The translations under genes were made by a program, and so were the position numbers. Shown piece by piece: positions 1-4,398 of a stretch of DNA of 8,332 bases (position 1 is the stretch's first letter; each line of letters begins with the position of its first letter). Below the pieces are notes generated by a model. That model made no database searches. It saw nothing but the letters and a program-made list of their open reading frames with translations, and was not told the origin of the DNA. The stretch is from DAHUYF01 sp035553515 (lineage in GTDB: Bacteria > Pseudomonadota > Alphaproteobacteria > ATCC43930 > CGMCC-115725): the NCBI GenBank assembly GCA_035553515.1, contig DATNDG010000079.1:1-8332 (forward strand). The letters run 5' to 3'.

Positions 1-723
1 GCGGTGGACTTCGCGCGTCGCCGACGCCGAGAGAGCCGTCGCGCCGCCGCAGACCATGACGCGGTCGATGCTTATCCCATGCACGGCAAACTCGTCGATC
101 AGCGGGTCCAGAAGTCCTGGCGGACCGTAAACCCGAACGCCATTCAGCGACCGGCCGAACCAGCGGGCGTCTTCATCGAGAAGCGCGACGACCGTTGGAT
201 TACCGGGTTGCGCGGCGCCGAGGAATTTCATGAGCGGAACGGACAGATCATTCATCCCGATCAGGATGACATGCTCGCCATCGGCGTTTCGCGGCGCTTT
301 GACGAACTTGCGGTTCCTGTCGGCGGCCTGAGCCAGCAGGCGAGCCGTGACTAAACCGGTGCCGAGGATCAGTGCGTGGACCGTCGGAACCGACCGCGGA
401 ATACCGTCAAGACGGTTCAGGGCGAACATGATCACGCAGATCATGAATTCGGCAACGAGAACTGCCTTGGCCAGCTCCATTACGTCGTAAACCGAGAGAT
501 ATCCCGGTATTCCGCCGCAGATCTTGAAGATGGCGAAAGCAATCAGAGAGCAGGCAAAACAGACGATGAAATAGGTGACGACTTCGCTCGTATGCAACGG
601 CGACAAGAGGTGCGCTGCCCGCAAATTCAGCGCGAAAAGCGGTGACAAGGCCGCCAACATGACGTCGAACGAGTAAAAATGAACCGGGACGCTCGCTCGG
701 GATGATGGCGATCGGACTCGCAT
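1..723 (-). CDS. Membrane sugar transferase / polysaccharide biosynthesis protein, N-terminal part (runs off left edge)
   Basis: The minus strand is open from an ATG at 723-721 to the window edge, giving 241 codons. The in-frame stop just upstream is at 753-751. A GGAGAG sits 8 nt before the ATG, which favours this start over a later ATG at 660. The product begins with a short basic stretch and then a HFYSFDVMLAALSPLFALNLR-like first helix. Further hydrophobic segments follow near residues 45-65, 80-98 and 112-128. The 'RLDGIPRSVP' linker between helices is typical of the four-helix region shared by polyprenyl-phosphate glycosylphosphotransferases and WbpM/CapD-type proteins. From about residue 150 a Rossmann-like domain starts (HVILIGMNDLS, with a degenerate glycine motif), and 'DEFAVHGISIDRV' lies near residue 215. 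The catalytic part would lie beyond the edge. The family role would be loading the first sugar phosphate onto undecaprenyl phosphate at the inner membrane. A nucleotide-sugar dehydratase of the WbpM type is the alternative. It lies 42 nt downstream of the FHA gene on the same strand, so the two are probably cotranscribed. Confidence 0.72.
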   Translation of the reverse strand, partial: MRVRSPSSRASVPVHFYSFDVMLAALSPLFALNLRAAHLLSPLHTSEVVTYFIVCFACSLIAFAIFKICGGIPGYLSVYDVMELAKAVLVAEFMICVIMFALNRLDGIPRSVPTVHALILGTGLVTARLLAQAADRNRKFVKAPRNADGEHVILIGMNDLSVPLMKFLGAAQPGNPTVVALLDEDARWFGRSLNGVRVYGPPGLLDPLIDEFAVHGISIDRVMVCGGATALSASATREVHR

Positions 724-731
724 TGCCCGTG

Positions 732-737
732 CTCTCC
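732..737 (-). promoter_or_regulatory. Ribosome binding site of the sugar transferase gene
   Basis: On the minus strand this reads GGAGAG, 8 nt before the ATG at 723. It decides the start: the longer N-terminus (MRVRSPSS...) contains the first membrane helix expected for the family, while the later ATG at 660 would cut into that helix. Confidence 0.6.
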
Positions 738-765
738 GGCGGGATCCCGGCTAGCGGCGGATGCC

Positions 766-1470
766 CTAGCTCACGAGAACCACGAATTCGAACGGCGAAG
801 CTCGGCCGCCGGCGAGGATGCGGTTTTCGCCTTCGCGCAGCACCGCCGCGCGCTTCAGGAAGGGGTGGCCGATCGCCTCGCCGTTGACGATCGTGCCGAG
901 CGCGCTGCCAAGGTCCGAAACGAGCAGCCGGTCGTCATGTCGAGCGATCATGAAGTGCTGCCGAGACAAGCGGAACGGCACCCGATCGCCGATCAGGAGA
1001 TCGGGGCTCCGCGATGGCCTCGCTTCATCGTCCGCCGGCACTCGGCCGACGAGGAACGGCAACTGGGCATCCTCAATCGGCGCGGGGCCCATGAGGGAGC
1101 GCAACGCTTCGCTTCCGGCTAGGATCGAGATCCGTCTCGCCCTGGTGACGTCTTCGTCCGGCGCGGATCGCGCTGTCTCGGCCAGGGAACCCCCATCTGC
1201 ATCGGCGAGCGTCTCCGTCGAGACCCTGTCTTCCACCTCTCGGAGGGTGGTGCTGAGACGCAGGATCAGTTCGCGGGCCAGCGTCGGGTTGCTGGATACG
1301 CGCTCCAGGATCTGCCGCGTGGTCAGCGCCTCCTGTTCGCCCTCCAGGGACGCCGCCGCGCCCAGCCAGTCACCGTCTTGCATATGGCCGAGCAGGATCG
1401 ACGCGGCGCTGATCTCGCGCAGACCGCCGATGCTGCCGCTCCCGAAAACTTCGACTGCTCGTTTGGACAT
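766..1470 (-). CDS. FHA-domain protein with an N-terminal cyclic-nucleotide-binding-like remnant
   Basis: A 234-residue soluble protein with no signal peptide or membrane helix. The C-terminal half is a forkhead-associated (FHA) domain, a fold that binds phosphothreonine peptides. The core residues are all present: GR at 142-143 (FLVGRV), SRQH at 169-172, and NG at 196-197 within 'LGTIVNGEAIG'. The domain ends with 'GENRILAGG'. Residues 5-85 resemble parts of a cyclic nucleotide-binding (CRP-like) domain, namely a glycine-rich strand region followed by a helix with 'TLARELILRLSTTLREVEDRV'. They are too short for a full ~120-residue domain, and no complete phosphate-binding cassette is visible. 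Residues 85-135 are an acidic linker. An in-frame TAA lies five codons upstream of the ATG, so no longer N-terminus is available in this frame; a weak GGGG precedes the start. There is no helix-turn-helix, so it is more likely a signalling adaptor than a DNA-binding regulator. It probably leads an operon with the sugar transferase gene and is divergent from the Wzc-like kinase. A role as reader of phosphorylation in EPS control is inference. Confidence 0.8.
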   Translation of the reverse strand: MSKRAVEVFGSGSIGGLREISAASILLGHMQDGDWLGAAASLEGEQEALTTRQILERVSSNPTLARELILRLSTTLREVEDRVSTETLADADGGSLAETARSAPDEDVTRARRISILAGSEALRSLMGPAPIEDAQLPFLVGRVPADDEARPSRSPDLLIGDRVPFRLSRQHFMIARHDDRLLVSDLGSALGTIVNGEAIGHPFLKRAAVLREGENRILAGGRASPFEFVVLVS

Positions 1471-1492
1471 TCGGTACCCCGTTTAGGATTTA

Positions 1493-1516
1493 TTATCTAC
1501 GGATACACTTATCTAC
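1493..1516. repeat. Spaced direct repeat TTATCTAC-N8-TTATCTAC
   Basis: TTATCTAC occurs at 1493-1500 and again at 1509-1516, so the repeat period is 16 bp. On the minus strand it reads GTAGATAA twice and lies just upstream of the FHA gene start. Tandem half-sites like this often bind a regulator, but none is identified here. Confidence 0.55.
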
Positions 1517-1533
1517 AGAGATCAGTCAGGACA

Positions 1534-1547
1534 TCTGTTTGTACAGA
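1534..1547. promoter_or_regulatory. Interrupted palindrome TCTGT-TTGT-ACAGA, possible operator
   Basis: Perfect 5-bp arms around a 4-bp spacer, in the divergent control region. The symmetry would suit a dimeric regulator. A second ACAG follows at 1547-1550. No known regulator site is recognised, and short palindromes can arise by chance. Confidence 0.4.
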
Positions 1548-1627
1548 CAGAAGTTACGAAGATATGCGTGAACAATTGGTAAAATACGATTTAGTCATTG
1601 TTAAGCGGTCCGACGTATTTCTTAGCG

Positions 1628-3943
1628 ATGCCAGAGGGTAATTTCTTCGCCGATTCCAGGGAGATGGCACTCGGCCCTGCCGGAAGAGCCGGCGAGGGGC
1701 GGCGCGAAGCGCATGCTGCGCCGTCGGCTGGGGTTCGGCGGTCCGCTCACGCCGCGGCACAGGCGGGGCCGGATGCCGCCTGCGCCGTGCGACGTGCGCC
1801 TGCGAGCCTGGCAGAATATTTTTCCATTCTCCGTCGGCGCTGGTGGCTCGTGGTGGGCGCGCCCGCGGTCGCAACAGTGATCGCCGCCGGAGTCATTGCG
1901 CATCGGCCGGTCCGCTATTGCGCCGAAGCGGAACTGCTGCTCGATACGCGCCCGATGCAGGTCTCAGGTCTCGAACCGGTGGTCGCTCCGCGCGCTTTCG
2001 ACGCGACGATGATCCATGGCGAGATTGCGGTGCTGACCTCGCGGACACTTGCGGAGCGCGTCGTCAACAAACTGCACCTCGGCGATCGTGCGGATTTCGG
2101 CGGAACCACGCAGCCGGGGCAGGTGCCGGCGACCTCGGCGCAGCGCACGAAGCATGCTGTCGACGCTTTGCTGAATTCGGTCAAGGTGCAGAACGATGGT
2201 CGCTCCTTCGTGCTGAATATCGCAGTCACGGCAGCAGATCCTCGGCTAGCCGCCGATATCGCTAACGCCTATGCGTCGCTCTATCTCGATGAGCAGGTCG
2301 CCTTGAAGGAAGATGCGACGCGGCGAGCGACAGAATGGCTCGCCCGGCAGATCGCGACCTTGCGCTCGCAGATAGCCGACGCCGAGCAGCGGATCGCCGA
2401 ATACAAGGAAGCGCACGGCATCACTTCGGCGCGCGGCACGACGGTCACGGCGCAAGAGCTCGCCGACATCAATTCGCAGCTCGTCGCGGCACATAGCGAC
2501 CGCATTCAGAAGGAGGCGGCGCTGCGCTATGCGCGGCAGGTGCTCGGCAGCGCCGACGGCGCCGCGGCGGGTCAGATGCTGAACTCGCCGCTCATTCAAA
2601 GGCTGCGCGAACAAGAGGTCGACCTGCTTCGGCGCGTCGCAGAAATGTCGACGCGATATCGACCGGAATACCCGGCGATGGTCCGAATGCAGGCCGAGCT
2701 CGATGATGTGCGGCATAAGCTCGCCCAGGAAGCGGACCGCGTCGTCCGAGGCATGGCGGAGGAGGCCAGTGCGGCGCGAAACCGGGAGGAGGCGCTCAAG
2801 GCTAATTTTGCCGAGCTGACGCAGTCGGCGGCGCAGCAGGAAGCCGGACAGAGCGGCCTGCGTGACCTCGAGAGCGAGGCGGCGGCGAACCGAGCTCGCT
2901 ACGACTCCCTGTTGACGCGCTTCAAACAAACCTCAGCTCAGCAGGATATCCAGCAACCGGACGCTTACGTCATTGCGCGTGCCGAAGCGCCCACCCGCCC
3001 CGCAGGACCGACCTCGGCTCAGCTCATCGCGACCCCGGGACTCCTGTCGTTGTTCGCAGCCATGCTGCTTGCCTTCGCCATTGAGCAGTTCGATCCGAGC
3101 TTCCGGCGTACGGAGGATGTCGAGGAGTTGGCTGGTCTGTCGGTACTCGGCATTTTGCCGACGGTATCCTATCGACGTTCCGGCACCAAACCCTCGGAGC
3201 GGCGTGACGCGGCGCTTGCCGAGGCGTTGCGGGCGGTTCGCAGCGGCCTGCGGCACACGCAGTCCGGACTACCCATCGGAGTGCTGCTGGTAACCTCGTC
3301 CGGAGAGAAGGAAGGCAAGACCTTTTTTTCCATTGCGCTCGGGCGCAGCGTGGTGCGCGCACGTTTGCGCTGTCTGGTGATGGACTGCCATTTTCACCAC
3401 CCTGGGCTCGCCGGACTGCTTGCGCCCGCCTCGACGCCGGTGCTCACGCCGACGCGCGCGGCCGGGCGCTACCCGCAGATCGAAATCGACAAGGATTCCG
3501 GTCTTCACTACATCCAGGCACCGGCGCCCGAACAACGGCGCCTGTTCCGCTCGCAGGACCTCTTCGAAAGCGCCGAGATGCGCGACTACATCCAGCGCAT
3601 GCGCAGCCACTACGACCTGATCATCCTGGATGCTCCGCCGGTGCCGGCGATCGCCGATGTTGTGGCCCTGTCGCGTCTTGCCGACAGCGCAATCTTTCTC
3701 ATCCGCTGGGGGCAGACGTCCCGCCAGACCGCGCTTGGGGCTTTGCGCACACTCGCACGGCGCGGGGCCGGAATTGCGGGGATCGTACTCTCCCGGGTCG
3801 ATCTCCGGCGCTACGCGGGCTACGGCTATGCAGACTACGTGCGCTATCTGAAGGCGCCCCCTGCGAAGGCGTCGCGGGCCGAAGCCGCACGGGCACAGCC
3901 GATCCGGGAGCCCAAGATGGCGGCTCCGCAAGCGGCGGAGTAG
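1628..3943 (+). CDS. Wzc-like polysaccharide co-polymerase with C-terminal BY-kinase domain
   Basis: An inner-membrane protein that would set EPS chain length and export by autophosphorylation cycles. Numbered from the ATG at 1628 (771 residues): an Ala/Arg-rich poorly conserved N-tail (1-58), 'LAEYFSILRRRWW' leading into TM1 (about 72-91), and a Wzz-type periplasmic domain. Long helical, coiled-coil-prone stretches run to about 440, including a GNVR-like 'LRDLESEAAANRARYDSLL'. A proline-rich segment precedes TM2 (about 466-485). The cytoplasmic P-loop kinase follows. Its Walker A is S558-T565 (SGEKEGKT), where families usually have SxPGEGKS/T. Walker A' is 'VMDCHFHHP' (D586, H588, H590, H591), where the usual form is DxDxRRP. 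Walker B is 'LIILDAPP' (D668). Five tyrosines at 729, 732, 734, 737 and 740 form the autophosphorylation cluster. The changed Walker A' may lower or abolish kinase activity. The start is uncertain: a TTG at 1598 adds ten residues, ATG 1664 removes twelve, and none has a well-spaced Shine-Dalgarno. It is divergent from the FHA/sugar transferase operon. Confidence 0.88.
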   Translation: MPEGNFFADSREMALGPAGRAGEGRREAHAAPSAGVRRSAHAAAQAGPDAACAVRRAPASLAEYFSILRRRWWLVVGAPAVATVIAAGVIAHRPVRYCAEAELLLDTRPMQVSGLEPVVAPRAFDATMIHGEIAVLTSRTLAERVVNKLHLGDRADFGGTTQPGQVPATSAQRTKHAVDALLNSVKVQNDGRSFVLNIAVTAADPRLAADIANAYASLYLDEQVALKEDATRRATEWLARQIATLRSQIADAEQRIAEYKEAHGITSARGTTVTAQELADINSQLVAAHSDRIQKEAALRYARQVLGSADGAAAGQMLNSPLIQRLREQEVDLLRRVAEMSTRYRPEYPAMVRMQAELDDVRHKLAQEADRVVRGMAEEASAARNREEALKANFAELTQSAAQQEAGQSGLRDLESEAAANRARYDSLLTRFKQTSAQQDIQQPDAYVIARAEAPTRPAGPTSAQLIATPGLLSLFAAMLLAFAIEQFDPSFRRTEDVEELAGLSVLGILPTVSYRRSGTKPSERRDAALAEALRAVRSGLRHTQSGLPIGVLLVTSSGEKEGKTFFSIALGRSVVRARLRCLVMDCHFHHPGLAGLLAPASTPVLTPTRAAGRYPQIEIDKDSGLHYIQAPAPEQRRLFRSQDLFESAEMRDYIQRMRSHYDLIILDAPPVPAIADVVALSRLADSAIFLIRWGQTSRQTALGALRTLARRGAGIAGIVLSRVDLRRYAGYGYADYVRYLKAPPAKASRAEAARAQPIREPKMAAPQAAE

Positions 3944-4063
3944 CGGGGCGGGGAGCTTTATCCCTTCACTGTACCATCGCCACAGCTCGTCCTTGGTGTG
4001 TGCCGACGGAAGTTCGCGGCTGGAGCTCGTCAAGAAGGCGAACCTTCGCGGCTTTGAGCCGGC

Positions 4064-4093
4064 TTGACCGTAAGGCATCGCGGCAAGTATAAG
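4064..4093 (+). promoter_or_regulatory. Candidate sigma70-type promoter for the AsnB-ABC fusion gene
   Basis: TTGACC (4064-4069) and TATAAG (4088-4093) are separated by 18 nt and are close to consensus for a housekeeping promoter. Transcription from here would give a leader of roughly 300 nt that includes the hairpin at 4276-4302. This is seen by eye only; such matches also occur by chance. Confidence 0.35.
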
Positions 4094-4275
4094 CGTTCGC
4101 GCCATGAACAAGGGGTAACGTGGACCGTCACTCATGCCGTCGGCATCCGCCGCGGCCGTTGTTTCTGCGCTCTCTCTGGTTCCACGAGCGCGTTTCGGTT
4201 TGGGGTGCCGCTTTGGCCGTTGAAGCCGCTATGGCCGGCCGGTAGCATCACGCCGCCGGAACGCAGTCACAAGCC

Positions 4276-4302
4276 CAGCCCGGCGGGATGTCACCCGGGC
4301 TG
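4276..4302 (+). other. GC-rich hairpin in the leader of the AsnB-ABC fusion gene
   Basis: CAGCCCGG (4276-4283) pairs perfectly with CCGGGCTG (4295-4302) around an 11-nt loop. An alternative inner pairing, CGGG with CCCG, competes. No T-run follows, so it is not a standard intrinsic terminator. It lies about 100 nt before the start codon and may be a leader structure or have no function. Confidence 0.4.
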
Positions 4303-4387
4303 CGGTAGCATGGGGCGGCTCCGTGGCCGGCCTACGGCATCAGCAAGTTCCGCGAGAGGACGCTTCGGCTTCGGCCGGAATGCGTGT

Positions 4388-4392
4388 AGGAG
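4388..4392 (+). promoter_or_regulatory. Strong Shine-Dalgarno AGGAG of the fusion gene
   Basis: AGGAG lies 6 nt before the ATG at 4399. That start yields the N-terminal Met-Cys-Gly needed for a class II glutamine amidotransferase, where Cys2 becomes the catalytic nucleophile after Met removal, so the start is well fixed. Confidence 0.75.
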
Positions 4393-4398
4393 TTTCTC

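Larger units (their letters stand above)
1471..1627. promoter_or_regulatory. AT-rich divergent intergenic region
   Basis: This is the only clearly AT-rich stretch in the window (roughly 1480-1625), lying between the divergent FHA and Wzc-like genes. It presumably holds promoters for both. I could not assign a convincing -35/-10 pair on either strand. It contains an 8-bp direct repeat and a 14-bp interrupted palindrome, listed separately. No plausible coding sequence is seen. Confidence 0.5.
3944..4398. other. 455-nt intergenic region, no gene seen
   Basis: Open frames here are Arg/Pro/Ser-rich and resemble no protein I know. It contains a 9-bp direct repeat TTCGCGGCT (4013-4021 and 4045-4053), a small CGGCT-TTG-AGCCG hairpin (4049-4061), a candidate promoter and a larger hairpin. 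No T-rich terminator is visible after the Wzc-like gene. The stretch just before 4399 holds the Shine-Dalgarno of the next gene. Confidence 0.6.

Noticed and set aside
376..645. Small plus-strand frames at the left edge (4-354 and 376-645)
   Set aside because: The minus strand encodes a continuous membrane protein with family-typical segments through the same region, so these are mirror frames.
740..749. Palindrome CGGGATCCCG between the FHA and sugar transferase genes
   Set aside because: It is short, GC-rich and unsupported by any second copy; it most likely arises by chance.
818..1486. 222-codon plus-strand frame opposite the FHA gene
   Set aside because: It is Ser/Arg-rich and antisense to a protein with intact FHA core residues.
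3269..4135. 288-codon minus-strand frame reaching into the gap after the Wzc-like gene
   Set aside because: Most of it mirrors the kinase domain. The unique part in the gap has no recognisable protein pattern and no clear ribosome binding site.
4276..4302. Hairpin considered as an intrinsic terminator for the Wzc-like gene
   Set aside because: There is no T-run after the stem, and it lies over 300 nt past the stop codon.
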